Source: Edwardsiella piscicida (lineage in GTDB: Bacteria > Pseudomonadota > Gammaproteobacteria > Enterobacterales > Enterobacteriaceae). From it: a stretch of DNA of 64,000 bases. The notes below the pieces were generated by a model. It saw only the letters and a list, made by a program, of their open reading frames with translations. It searched no databases and had not been told where the DNA came from. Below are positions 27,543 to 38,275 of this stretch, one piece after another; position 1 is the stretch's first letter, and each line of letters starts with the position of its first letter. The stretch is taken from the NCBI RefSeq assembly GCF_001896205.1, contig NZ_MPNU01000001.1, positions 3,770,032 through 3,834,031 on the forward strand, read 5' to 3'. The translations under genes and the position numbers were made by a program.

Positions 27543-27693
27543 TGTCCGCAGGTCAACGATGGTCGGCTTCCCCGACGATCCGGCGCTATCCTGCATGAGC
27601 GCCGTCGCGCCTCAGGGTAAACACGCCGAGCATCCGCGCAACGGGTCTTCTACGGCTCCGGTTTCGCAGCGACGACGCTAGCTCACCGTCTGT

Positions 27694-28896
27694 TCAGCCG
27701 GTGCGGCGGCGATGCGCCATTCCCGCCAGCATCACCCACAGTGCGACGCTTACCGGGATCAGCGATCCCCACAGTACGGCATGCCAGCCGGCGCTATTCA
27801 ACAGCACCCCGGACAAGAAAGAGCCGACGATCATCAGGCTAAAAATAATAAAGTCATTCAGCGACTGCACCCGTATCCGCTCCTCCGGACGATGATAGTT
27901 GAGCAGGTTGGCCGAGGCGCCGGTAAATCCAAGGCTCCAGCCTAGCCCCAACAGGATCAGCGACAGCCAATAGTGCATGACCTCCTGACCTGAAAATCCC
28001 GTCAGGATGGCCAACAGCGTAATCGCCAACCCTGCCGTACTAATAGACTCCGCGCCAAAGCGGTTGATCAGCCTGCCGGTAATAAATCCGGGGGCATACA
28101 TTGCGATTACATGCCACTGAATACCGAGCGTCGATGCGTGCAGGGAAAGCCCGTGCATATGCATAGAGAGCGGCGCGGCCGTCATCAAAAAATTCATTAC
28201 CGTATAGGAGACTGTGGCACAAAATACCGTACGCATGAGTCCGGGCTGACGGGCAATACTGCGCAGCGATCGGCGCATCGCTGGCGCCTGCTCGCTGACG
28301 GGGGGAACCGACACACGACGCAATACCAGCGCCGCCGCAGCGGCCGCCAGCGCCTGAGCGATAAAGGCGGCAACCAGTGGATACGCTGGCCATAGCGCGA
28401 GGGATCCACCGATCAGGCTAGGCCCGATAACCCCCGCCGCCACGCCGCCCGCCATGACCAGCGACAGCGCCAGCGCGCGTCGCTCCGGCCCAACGCCATC
28501 GGCGGCAGCAAAACGAAACGAAAGGCTCACCGCGGCATAGGCTCCCCCCATCAGCGCCGCCAGGCAAAACAATTCAAAAGAGGCGATGAATACGGCCAGC
28601 GCCGCCGTCAACCCCGCCAGCGTTCCCAACGCCGTGCCCGCCATAAACGCCGCTTTGCGCCCATATTGCTTAGCCAAATAGCCAAAGGGCAAGATACAGG
28701 CCGCCATACCGGTCACAAACAGCGTGATCGGCAGCGTCGACAGCGTGTCATAGGGCGCCAGGCGATGACCGACAATCGCCCCGATCGCATAAAACACCAC
28801 CGAATTCGCCCCGGCCAGCGCCTGCGCTGCCGCAAGGCAGAGGATATTTTTATTCTGCTGCCGCAGCGAGAGCGTCACGCCAATAGGATTATCCAT
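27694..28896 (-). CDS. MFS transporter of unknown substrate
   Basis: Major facilitator superfamily permease, 400 residues, twelve predicted helices. The loop 2-3 motif is FGYLAKQYGRKAAFMAG, and a charged central loop follows helix 6 (RRVSVPPVSEQAPAMRRSLRS). The ATG at 28896 is preceded by AGG at about nine bases; a GTG one codon earlier (28899) is equivalent. It resembles drug/sugar efflux MFS proteins, but nothing identifies the substrate. It lies in the accessory region between uspF and selC and no partner gene is adjacent. Confidence 0.8.
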   Translation of the reverse strand: MDNPIGVTLSLRQQNKNILCLAAAQALAGANSVVFYAIGAIVGHRLAPYDTLSTLPITLFVTGMAACILPFGYLAKQYGRKAAFMAGTALGTLAGLTAALAVFIASFELFCLAALMGGAYAAVSLSFRFAAADGVGPERRALALSLVMAGGVAAGVIGPSLIGGSLALWPAYPLVAAFIAQALAAAAAALVLRRVSVPPVSEQAPAMRRSLRSIARQPGLMRTVFCATVSYTVMNFLMTAAPLSMHMHGLSLHASTLGIQWHVIAMYAPGFITGRLINRFGAESISTAGLAITLLAILTGFSGQEVMHYWLSLILLGLGWSLGFTGASANLLNYHRPEERIRVQSLNDFIIFSLMIVGSFLSGVLLNSAGWHAVLWGSLIPVSVALWVMLAGMAHRRRTG

Positions 28897-29180
28897 CACC
28901 CGACACCTATAAAATTAAATGCAGTGAATATTTATGGCATAAATTATAAATATGCCCTCCTCTCTTCCCGTAAATAGAGATAATAGACGAGGTGATATAA
29001 CAATAGGTGACAGAGGATGCGCTGAAGCCGGTAGGTCACACCGATATCGCATATGAAGCACTAAATTGAAGAGCGGTGTTAAATATTGCGTTAGTAATAT
29101 AACGACTATTTATACCTTCGCCGCCGCCGCGCGGTAAAATGGGCCCTGCGCCGGAGACACGATGCTAATCCAACACACGA
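28897..29180. other. Gap upstream of the MFS gene
   Basis: 284 bp, AT-rich, containing the presumed MFS promoter region; no gene, RNA or terminator recognised. Confidence 0.4.
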
Positions 29181-29525
29181 TCAATCGACCAGCGAGGTCG
29201 CAGCCAACGCCTTAACAAAATCACGCTTAATCAGAATATCCGAGATAAAGATCACTCGGACCTCCTCTCCCCGCTGAATGTACGCCGCGCGAAAACTCTG
29301 CGGTTTCAGCGCCACCTTATACTCCAGGATAGTAAGCCCTTGATGCTTCAATCCCCAGGCGGCCTTAATCTTATGAGGACGCCGCTGGATAATCTGCGGT
29401 AGCTCACGGTAAATATTGTCCCTAATCTCCGGACCCACTCTAGAGAACTTCTTAAAAAACGCGTGAATAGCGCTATTATCGTCCAGCGTTATCTTCATCT
29501 CTGGCTCAAAGAGATCGTGACTCAT
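29181..29525 (-). CDS. Small protein, possible RelE/HigB-like toxin
   Basis: A 114-residue basic protein with an excellent ribosome-binding site (GGAGG seven bases before ATG), so it is very likely expressed. The core from about residue 45 to 100 (KIKAAWGLKHQGLTILEYKVAL.. then FRAAYIQRGEEVRVIFISD) has the strand pattern of RelE/ParE-superfamily toxins of the phage Gp49/HigB type, but the C-terminal K-K-T motif of that group is replaced by IKRDFVKALA. Function is therefore uncertain. No HTH antitoxin gene is visible on either side. An 18-bp perfect palindrome lies about 30 bp upstream. Confidence 0.6.
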   Translation of the reverse strand: MSHDLFEPEMKITLDDNSAIHAFFKKFSRVGPEIRDNIYRELPQIIQRRPHKIKAAWGLKHQGLTILEYKVALKPQSFRAAYIQRGEEVRVIFISDILIKRDFVKALAATSLVD

Positions 29526-29555
29526 CTGTTTGCCTCCACTCTACGGACTGCTGCC

Positions 29556-29573
29556 GCGCCGATTGATCGGCGC
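29556..29573. promoter_or_regulatory. Perfect 18-bp palindrome upstream of the 114-residue gene
   Basis: GCGCCGAT-TG-ATCGGCGC, two perfect 8-bp arms around TG. A TTGACA-like -35 on the minus strand (29577-29582) is three bases upstream of it. The placement suggests an operator for autoregulation, although no good -10 follows; it is too far from a T-run to be a terminator. Confidence 0.5.
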
Positions 29574-29749
29574 CACTGTCAAAGAGAGTAGCGCGCCGCC
29601 CCCTAGGAATACATCGCTTTTCTCAGTGCATCGCCAAAGGGAGACACCCGCTAAAATCGGTGAGTAAGCGAGCGGCAGTGGATCAGCCTCCTCGGCCACG
29701 CAATGACCCCGCCGCGAGACACAGATGCGCCCTCTCTATAGCGAAAATG

Positions 29750-30157
29750 TTAGCGCCTATTTTCCAACGCTGACGGAAACAGAGGCATCAGCTCCGCATT
29801 GGCACACACCGCGTCAAAGTGACGTATCGCCGTTTCCGCCTCTTTCTTCGGTGTCTTACGGGTTTTCTTCAGGAAGGCATGTAACACCACCAGATCGTTA
29901 TGGGCATTCAGCATCAACAGGATCCGCGCCGACTCAGCGCCGCAGTCAATCCGCAGTTTATAAATCGTGCCTTTATAACCCCAGATCTTGGGATTTAAAA
30001 TCTTTAGGCTACGCACACTGGGAATGGTATCCAATGCGCTAAACGCCGTCAGCTTCCTCTGGATTGCGCCCGCCAGCTTCTCTGATACATGGCCAAGAAA
30101 ATACAAAATATGCGCGCTATCCACGGTACCTTTTGCCGCAAGGCAGAGAATATTCAC
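29750..30157 (-). CDS. RelE/HigB-type toxin, phage Gp49-like
   Basis: 135 residues. The central and C-terminal parts match the Gp49-like (HigB) family of ribosome-dependent endoribonuclease toxins: KIWGYKGTIYKLRIDCGAESARILLML, then LVVLHAFLKKTRKTPKKEAETA, with the diagnostic LHAF-KKT-KTP motif. The first residues (MNILCLAA, from a GTG) lack a good ribosome-binding site, and their DNA matches the 5' part of the nearby MFS gene, so the true or original start may be elsewhere. A HigA-type antitoxin would be expected just downstream, but 224 bp without any HTH follow. Confidence 0.7.
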   Translation of the reverse strand: MNILCLAAKGTVDSAHILYFLGHVSEKLAGAIQRKLTAFSALDTIPSVRSLKILNPKIWGYKGTIYKLRIDCGAESARILLMLNAHNDLVVLHAFLKKTRKTPKKEAETAIRHFDAVCANAELMPLFPSALENRR

Positions 30158-30342
30158 TCTACTTAATGTCCTATACTGATGGTAGCCAAGTACAGCCTTA
30201 CTTTATTCTGCCATAAACGCTATGCGGTTGATATCCATACGCTACAAATCCACTCATCCCCACAGGATCTATTGCTATCAAGATATGTGAAAATATAACC
30301 GACTTGAGCGTGATAGCCGCAACGAGCTAACTTAAGTGATAA
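30158..30342. other. AT-rich spacer between toxin gene and IS fragment
   Basis: 185 bp with stops in all useful frames; probably further decayed mobile-element sequence. Nothing specific recognised. Confidence 0.35.
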
Positions 30343-30657
30343 GTACCCGAACGGTTTCAGACAGACAATGGTAGTGAATTTATATCTAAAACACTGGCTC
30401 ACTGGGCATATAAAAACGGTATAGCAATGGACTTCTCACGGCCTGGAAAACCGATGAATAATGCGCTGATCTGGTCATTTAACGGTAGTTTTCGAGATGA
30501 GTATCTGAACGTTAATTGGTTACTATCACTGGACGATACGCAGGAAAAGATCGAGCAATGATGACAGGAATATAACCGAAGCAGACCCCATTCATCGTTA
30601 AATAACAAGACTCCAGAGGAATTTATCCAAAGTCTACAAAAAAGCCCGGCTCTCTGA
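30343..30657 (+). pseudogene. Remnant of an IS3-family transposase (OrfB C-terminus)
   Basis: In one plus-strand frame the DNA encodes the C-terminal part of the DDE integrase domain of IS3-family OrfB: TDNGSEF (second catalytic Asp), DFSRPGKPMNNALIWSFNGSFRDE (catalytic Glu position changed, normally ESFNG), then RPHSSLNNKTPEEF near the end. Two adjacent stop codons (30559-30564) interrupt it where Trp/Arg are normal, and stops lie directly upstream. So it is a dead fragment of about 105 codons; the rest of the element and clear terminal inverted repeats are missing. Confidence 0.88.
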
Positions 30658-30888
30658 TTTAGCCAGGCATAATATTGGGGAATTGTCATTTAAACCCTTT
30701 GTTATACATTACATTTTTACCATTATTGGGGTGCTGGCATTTTAAGGGTGAAATAACACCCCCTAATACACCCCAAAAAGCGCTTGATGCCGGTTGAAGT
30801 CAGTTGACCTTAGGAAACAAAGAAAGCCTGATATATAAGGGGTTAGAAGAGGTTTTTTTGACGTGGGGAGAGTTCAGGAGAGCTTAAT
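30658..30888. other. Probable integration scar 3' of selC
   Basis: 230 bp between the dead IS fragment and the 3' end of selC. It contains repeated GGGGTG/CACCCC words (about 30728-30777), like those often seen between a tRNA attachment site and a P4-type integrase gene. No integrase frame remains. selC is a known target of such integrases, so this is best read as a decayed island junction; that is an inference. Confidence 0.4.
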
Positions 30889-30983
30889 TGGCGGAAGATC
30901 ACAGGAGTCGAACCTGCCCGGGACCGCTGGCGGCCCCAACCGGATTTGAAGTCCGGCCGCCCCACCGGGGACGATGATCTTCC
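30889..30983 (-). tRNA. selC: tRNA-Sec (selenocysteine, anticodon TCA)
   Basis: A 95-nt tRNA with encoded CCA. Acceptor GGAAGATC pairs with GATCTTCC (eight pairs), the T-arm reads GGTTCGACTCC, the anticodon loop CTTCAAA has TCA, and the variable arm is very long. These are the marks of SelC, which decodes UGA as selenocysteine, for example in formate dehydrogenases. 85 bp downstream of metL and read in the same direction. Confidence 0.98.
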
Positions 30984-30998
30984 AATCGATGCGGTGGG

Positions 30999-31026
30999 AG
31001 TATACCCCACAACCGGGGGCCGGGCG
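30999..31026 (-). promoter_or_regulatory. Probable selC promoter
   Basis: Minus-strand TATACT (-10, 30999-31004), 15 bp before the mature 5' end. A TTGCGC -35 is present but with a long 19-bp spacer. Confidence 0.55.
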
Positions 31027-31067
31027 CAAGGAGAAATCCCCGCCCGGCGCACCGAGCGGACATTACG

Positions 31068-33506
31068 CTAAAGCAGACGCGCCAGACGGTTAAGATCCGA
31101 CTGGATGGCGCCGGCGGTAACATCGCGCCCCGCGCCGGGGCCGCGGATCACCAGCGGATTATCGCGATACCAGCGGCTTTCGATCGCGAACACGTTGTCG
31201 CACGGCAAAAGCGACGCCAGCGGGTGCTCCGGGCGCACGGCCTCAACGCCGACGCGCGCCTTACCGTTGGCGTCAAAGCGCGCCACGTAGCGCAGCACTA
31301 GCCCCATCTCATTGGCCGCTTCCAGACGCTGCAGCATCTGCTCGTCCAGCGCCTCGCCGTTCTCAAAAAAGTGATCGATAGAACCCTGCTCGCCGCCGAC
31401 CGGCACCAGGGACTCGACCCGGACCTGGGCGGGCTCAATGTCATACCCCGCCTCGCGCGCCAGGATCACCAGCTTGCGCATCACATCCTGGCCGGAAAGG
31501 TCCACCCGCGGGTCGGGCTCCGTCAGCCCCTGCTGCCAGGCCTGATCCACCAGCGCGCTAAAGGGAACCGAACCGTCAAACTGCAGAAACAGCCAGGAAA
31601 GGGTGCCGGAGAAAATGCCGCTGATGGACAGAATCGTATCGCCGCTGTCGCGCAGATCGCGCACGGTATAGTTAACCGGCAGCCCGGCGCCCACGGTTGC
31701 GTTATACAGCCAGTGGCGTCCGGTTTTCTCAAATGCGTCGCGGATCTGGCGGTATTCATGGCCGTCGGCGGCGCCGGCCAGCTTGTTGGCGCTGACCACG
31801 TGGAAACCGTAGCTGGCAAAATCACGGTACTGCTGGGCCAGCGAAGGACTGGCCGTCACATCGAGCACCACCAAATCATCATAGGGATGAGCCCGCATCC
31901 ACAGGAACAGCGACTCTTCATCCAGCGCCTGCGCCTCATCGTCAAAGAAGGCCAGCGCGCGGCTGGCGTCCAGCCCCTCATAGTTCAGTAGGCTGCGATT
32001 GCTGTCGACCACCCCAGCCAGAATAAACTCGAAACCGCTGCGCGCCGACAGGTTACCCTGTTCGCGGGCGAACAGCTCCAGCCAGCGGGAACCGATGTTG
32101 CCCTTACCAAACAGGACCAGACCGACGCGTTTTTCTGCCCGGAACAGCGAGCTGTGCAGCCCCTGTACCAGCGCCTCCGTCGGGCCACAGCGTAGCACCG
32201 CCACCAGGCTGATGCTCTCCTCCGACTGCCAGATAAACTCGACCGGCTGATCCTTAAGCTGCTGATAAAAACGGTGAGCATGCAGTGGATTGCGGCAGAC
32301 GCCGGCGCCAACCATCGCCACCAGCGCCAAGCCGTCGCGCAGCTGTAGCAGCCCCGGAATCGCCGACTCCTCCAGCAGCTTAAATACGCTGCCGACCACC
32401 TCTGCGGTGTAGCACAGCTGGATCAGTCCGCGATCGCGATGGATCCCACTGGCCAGCGGGCGCAGCTGGCTGCGCGTCAGAATACGCTCCACCTCTTGGT
32501 GTACGTGGCTGAACTCATGACCAGCGGGAACGTGCAGCTCAATCAGGCAGACATCGTCATGGCTGGTGACAATCTTGGCGCCGTTGCCGCTGGCCAGCAC
32601 CCGCTCAATGCGGGTCGACCCCTGCTGCGGCTGATAGCTGCAGCGCAGCTGCAGATCGATATCGCTGGCGGACACCGGCTGCAGCGTACGGGCGTGCAGC
32701 ACCGGCGCGGCCAAACGCGCCAGCTCGCTGGCCTCATCCAGACGCAGCAGCGGCAGCAGACAGGCATCTTTCACTTTACGCGGATCGGCGCTGTAGACCC
32801 CGGCGACATCGCTCCAGATAGTCACGCGCCGCACGCCGGCCAGGGCGCCGATCTGCGTCGCCGAATAGTCAGAACCGTTACGGCCCAGCAAGACCGTTTC
32901 ACCTGCGCCGCTGCGGCTGATAAAACCGGTTACCACCAGACGCTTATTCGGATGCTGGGCCAGCAGCTGCTGCAGCAGCGGATAGGAGCGCCCCTCATCC
33001 ACCTGCGGCTGAGCGGCGCGCTCGGCGCGCAGGAAATCCCGCGCATCCAGCCACGCCGACGCCATCCCCTGAGTCTGCAGCACCGCCGCCATCAGCCGGG
33101 CGGACCAAATCTCACCGTGGCCCACGACCTCGGCGTAGGCCGCCTCATCGATCTCACTATCCAGCAGCGCGGCCAGGCGCTCAAGATCCCGAATAAAGTG
33201 CGCCTGCAGCGGCTCCGCCATCTCCGGCGGCAGCAAACCGGCAATCAGTTCACTCTGGTAACGGCGCAGGGCTTGCTGTACCTGATGGGCAGAGATGCGA
33301 TCGCTCTGGCTGAGCTTGAGCCAGCTGATCAGCTGATTGGTGGTGCTGCCCGCCGCCGACACGACCATCATGTCGCCGGGGCGGCTGTATTCCGCCATGA
33401 TCCCCGCTACGCGCAAATAACACTTTACGTCTGCCAGGCTACTGCCGCCGAACTTATGCAGCTGGCGCTCTGCCTGTTGCTGCCCCGTTACCGCTTGTGC
33501 ACTCAT
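31068..33506 (-). CDS. metL: Bifunctional aspartokinase II/homoserine dehydrogenase II
   Basis: Catalyses the first and third steps from aspartate towards methionine: aspartate phosphorylation and NADPH-dependent reduction of aspartate semialdehyde. 812 residues (E. coli 810). The N-terminal kinase has [11 protein letters not shown] and the central ACT-like linker; the homoserine dehydrogenase part begins about residue 460 with [19 protein letters not shown] and has [11 protein letters not shown] and [13 protein letters not shown]. Its ATG lies 3 bp after the metB stop, so metBL is an operon under MetJ. Start [11 protein letters not shown] at 33506 fits the family. Confidence 0.97.
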   Translation of the reverse strand: MSAQAVTGQQQAERQLHKFGGSSLADVKCYLRVAGIMAEYSRPGDMMVVSAAGSTTNQLISWLKLSQSDRISAHQVQQALRRYQSELIAGLLPPEMAEPLQAHFIRDLERLAALLDSEIDEAAYAEVVGHGEIWSARLMAAVLQTQGMASAWLDARDFLRAERAAQPQVDEGRSYPLLQQLLAQHPNKRLVVTGFISRSGAGETVLLGRNGSDYSATQIGALAGVRRVTIWSDVAGVYSADPRKVKDACLLPLLRLDEASELARLAAPVLHARTLQPVSASDIDLQLRCSYQPQQGSTRIERVLASGNGAKIVTSHDDVCLIELHVPAGHEFSHVHQEVERILTRSQLRPLASGIHRDRGLIQLCYTAEVVGSVFKLLEESAIPGLLQLRDGLALVAMVGAGVCRNPLHAHRFYQQLKDQPVEFIWQSEESISLVAVLRCGPTEALVQGLHSSLFRAEKRVGLVLFGKGNIGSRWLELFAREQGNLSARSGFEFILAGVVDSNRSLLNYEGLDASRALAFFDDEAQALDEESLFLWMRAHPYDDLVVLDVTASPSLAQQYRDFASYGFHVVSANKLAGAADGHEYRQIRDAFEKTGRHWLYNATVGAGLPVNYTVRDLRDSGDTILSISGIFSGTLSWLFLQFDGSVPFSALVDQAWQQGLTEPDPRVDLSGQDVMRKLVILAREAGYDIEPAQVRVESLVPVGGEQGSIDHFFENGEALDEQMLQRLEAANEMGLVLRYVARFDANGKARVGVEAVRPEHPLASLLPCDNVFAIESRWYRDNPLVIRGPGAGRDVTAGAIQSDLNRLARLL

Positions 33507-33509
33507 CGC

Positions 33510-34669
33510 TTACCTCGTTGCTGCTGCCTGAAATGCCTGTTCCAGATCAGCGATTAAATCATCACCGTCCTCAATACCCACGGAAATACGCAGCAGGCTG
33601 TCGCTAATGCCTGCCGCCCTGCGCGCTTCCGGCGCCATGCCAGCATGGGTCATGGTGGCGGCATGGGAGATCAGGCTCTCCACCCCCCCAGAGACTCTGC
33701 CAGTGTAAACAGTTGCAGGGATTTTAGGAAACGCCGTAGATGGGACTCATCCCCCTCTAGCTCAAAACTGAGCATGGCGCCAAAGCCCCGCTGCTGGCGG
33801 GCAGCAATGGCATGGCCGGGGTGCGTCGGCAGCGACGGATGATACAGCCGCGTGACCTGCGGCTGCGCCCGCAGCCAGTCGAGGATACGCAGCGCATTGG
33901 CCTGCTGCAGCGCGATACGCGGCGCCAACGTGCGCAGCCCCCGCAGCAGCAGATAGCAGTCGAAAGGCGCGCCGGTCACACCGATATTATTTCCCCACCA
34001 GGCCAGCTCCTGCGCCATCTCCACCGTTTTGGCGATCACCGCGCCGGCCACCACGTCGGAATGGCCGTTCAGATACTTGGTACAGGAGTGCAGCACCAGA
34101 TCGGCGCCCAGCGCCAGCGGCTGCTGCAGCGCCGGACTGAGAAACGTATTATCCACCGCCGTCAGGGCGCCTACCCGCTGCGCGGCGGCGCAGATCGCGG
34201 CGATATCCACCACCCGCAGCAGCGGATTGCTCGGCGTCTCAATCAGCACCAGCTTCGGGCGCAGCGCCATCGCCTGGGCCAGCGCCTGCGCATCGCCCTG
34301 ATCGACGAAGGCCACCCGGAAAGCGCCCCGGCGCGCCAGGCTGTCAAACAGGCGATAGCTACCGCCATAGCAGTCGTGCGGCGCCAGCAGCAGATCGCCG
34401 GGGGAGAGCAGCGCCGTACACATCAGATGGATCGCGCCCATTCCACTGGCGGTCACCACCGCACCGGCGCCCCCCTCCAGCTCCGCCAGCGCCCGCTCGG
34501 CCACGTCGCGCGTGGGATTTCCGCGCCGAGCATAGTCGTGCGTGCGCGGCTGATTAAAATCGGTAAAGTTGTAGGTGGTGGAAAGATGGATGGGGGGAAC
34601 CACGCTGCCATACTGCTCATCGTCGTTCAGCCCACAGCGCACTGCCTGAGTTGCCGGTTGATAGCGCAC
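33510..34669 (-). pseudogene. metB: Cystathionine gamma-synthase metB, frameshifted
   Basis: PLP enzyme that condenses O-succinyl-homoserine with cysteine to cystathionine. The GTG at 34669 has GAGG eight bases upstream. Residues 1-329 are normal, with the PLP-binding Lys198 in SCTKYLNGHSDV. At a run of seven G (coding strand; 33683-33689) the frame shifts: the continuous frame ends after GGWRA at 33671, while the -1 base frame encodes the missing 57 residues (VESLISHAATMTHAGMAP... to the stop at 33510). Adding one G gives 386 residues, the exact E. coli length. The lost part covers conserved active-site-domain residues, so the truncated enzyme should be inactive. Either a true lesion, a slippage site or a sequencing error. 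Confidence 0.93.
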
Positions 34670-34727
34670 CTGATTGCCCTCCCTGAAATAGCGCCAGTGA
34701 TGGATAGAGCGTAACCGCTGCAAAAAT

Positions 34728-34767
34728 AGACGTCAATACATCTAGCCATCTAAAAGTCTTTGCGTAT
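34728..34767. promoter_or_regulatory. MetJ operator: five tandem met boxes
   Basis: Five contiguous 8-bp units resembling the AGACGTCT consensus: AGACGTCA, ATACATCT, AGCCATCT, AAAAGTCT, TTGCGTAT. They lie between the divergent metB and metJ starts. MetJ with S-adenosylmethionine binds such arrays cooperatively and represses metBL and its own gene. Confidence 0.88.
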
Positions 34768-34952
34768 GGATTGAGGTAGATAGGATTAGCCGCTAAAATT
34801 GGCACAGTCTGTTTGTGGTTATCGCTTCCCTGGATACCGGCGCGGCAAACGTGATCGTCCACGCTGATCCCGCCATTCTGTTAGGGATACGAGATACAAT
34901 CAGGCATAATAGCCCGTTGTCTCGGAATAATTTTTTGTGAAGGTATCTCCTC

Positions 34953-35273
34953 ATGGCTGCAGAATGGAACGGTGAATATATTAGCCCTTACGCTGAGCAC
35001 GGCAAAAAGAGTGAGCAGGTTAAAAAGATTACGGTATCCATTCCGCTGAAAGTATTAAAAATACTCACGGACGAGCGCACCCGCCGCCAGGTGAATAACC
35101 TGCGCCACGCGACGAATAGCGAACTGCTGTGTGAGGCCTTTCTGCACGCGTTTACCGGCCAGCCGCTGCCGGATGACGACGATCTGCGCAAAGATCGCAG
35201 CAATGAAATCCCGGAGGCGGCCAAAGAAATGATGCGCCAGCTGGGGATCGATCCGGAAACCTGGGAATACTGA
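34953..35273 (+). CDS. metJ: Methionine repressor MetJ
   Basis: Ribbon-helix-helix repressor that uses S-adenosylmethionine as co-repressor. 106 residues (E. coli 105), nearly identical over [20 protein letters not shown] (DNA-contacting strand) and [20 protein letters not shown]. Divergent from metBL with five met boxes between. Ends before a shared terminator with rpmE. Confidence 0.98.
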   Translation: MAAEWNGEYISPYAEHGKKSEQVKKITVSIPLKVLKILTDERTRRQVNNLRHATNSELLCEAFLHAFTGQPLPDDDDLRKDRSNEIPEAAKEMMRQLGIDPETWEY

Positions 35274-35347
35274 TACGTGTAGCGTCCGGATGCGTTCGCC
35301 CCGGGTGCTGCCTTAGCGAGAGTGAGCCGCGGCGTTTTTCAGGCAAT

Positions 35348-35374
35348 AAAAAAGGCACCCGAGGGTGCCTTTTT
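35348..35374. terminator. Bidirectional terminator between metJ and rpmE
   Basis: Stem AAAAAGGCACCC with its complement, tiny loop GA, T-runs on both strands; serves convergent metJ and rpmE. Confidence 0.88.
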
Positions 35375-35387
35375 CGCCGGTTCCAAA

Positions 35388-35600
35388 TTACTTGGAACCC
35401 ACCATGTTGAAGCGCTTGTTGAAGCGATCAACGCGGCCGCCGGTAGCGACGTCACGCTGCTTACCGGTGTAGAACGGGTGGCATTTGTCGCACACGTCCA
35501 GGCTCAGATCGTGACCAACGGTAGAGTGGGTCTTGATTACGTTGCCGCAAGAGCAGGTTGCAGTGATGGCAACGTAGTTCGGATGGATACCTTCTTTCAT
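35388..35600 (-). CDS. rpmE: 50S ribosomal protein L31 (zinc-binding form)
   Basis: Ribosomal protein bridging the two subunits. From the ATG at 35600 it has 70 residues starting [10 protein letters not shown]. Four Cys (16, 18, 37, 40) form the zinc site, so this is the C+ form repressed-paralogue partner of Zur-regulated RpmE2. The open frame to 35687 is leader. Divergent from priA. Confidence 0.97.
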   Translation of the reverse strand: MKEGIHPNYVAITATCSCGNVIKTHSTVGHDLSLDVCDKCHPFYTGKQRDVATGGRVDRFNKRFNMVGSK

Positions 35601-35682
35601 GGGGAAAACCTCTGTTAAGGCCGCGTCGCTATCCGGCCCTTTTCCGCCAGACACCACGCGTGGTTGATAAAATCGGGTTTGA

Positions 35683-37998
<2,316 letters not shown>

Positions 37999-38275
37999 GG
38001 GCGTCGGCGTGGAAATGAAGTGCGATCGGGATCGAAAAAATCTATTCACATCACACTTTCCCTGCAAATTAAGTAACTGTCACCCCCGCTGTTCCGTTTA
38101 ATATGTGATCATATACTCATCGGCCATCCATTGACGGCGGCCGATGTCGGCAGCGGACGAGGCTGCCTTCGGAGAGAACAGAGCTATCGCTGGCGCAATC
38201 GTTACCTTCGCCGCGGGATAATGATCGGGAAGTCATATCATCGCGCCAGCATGGACTGACGCAAGGAGAAACGCG
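37999..38275. promoter_or_regulatory. priA-cytR intergenic region
   Basis: 277 bp, AT-rich around 38030-38115. TGTGATCATATACTCA at 38105-38120 has one good CRP half-site (TGTGA) and a poor second half. cytR is CRP-linked in E. coli, so this is a weak candidate only. Confidence 0.35.

Noticed and set aside
30220-30402. 60-codon minus-strand frame left of the IS fragment
   Set aside because: Runs antisense into the transposase remnant; no independent support.
30658-30888. A surviving integrase gene at selC
   Set aside because: No frame with integrase catalytic residues is present; only scar-like sequence remains.
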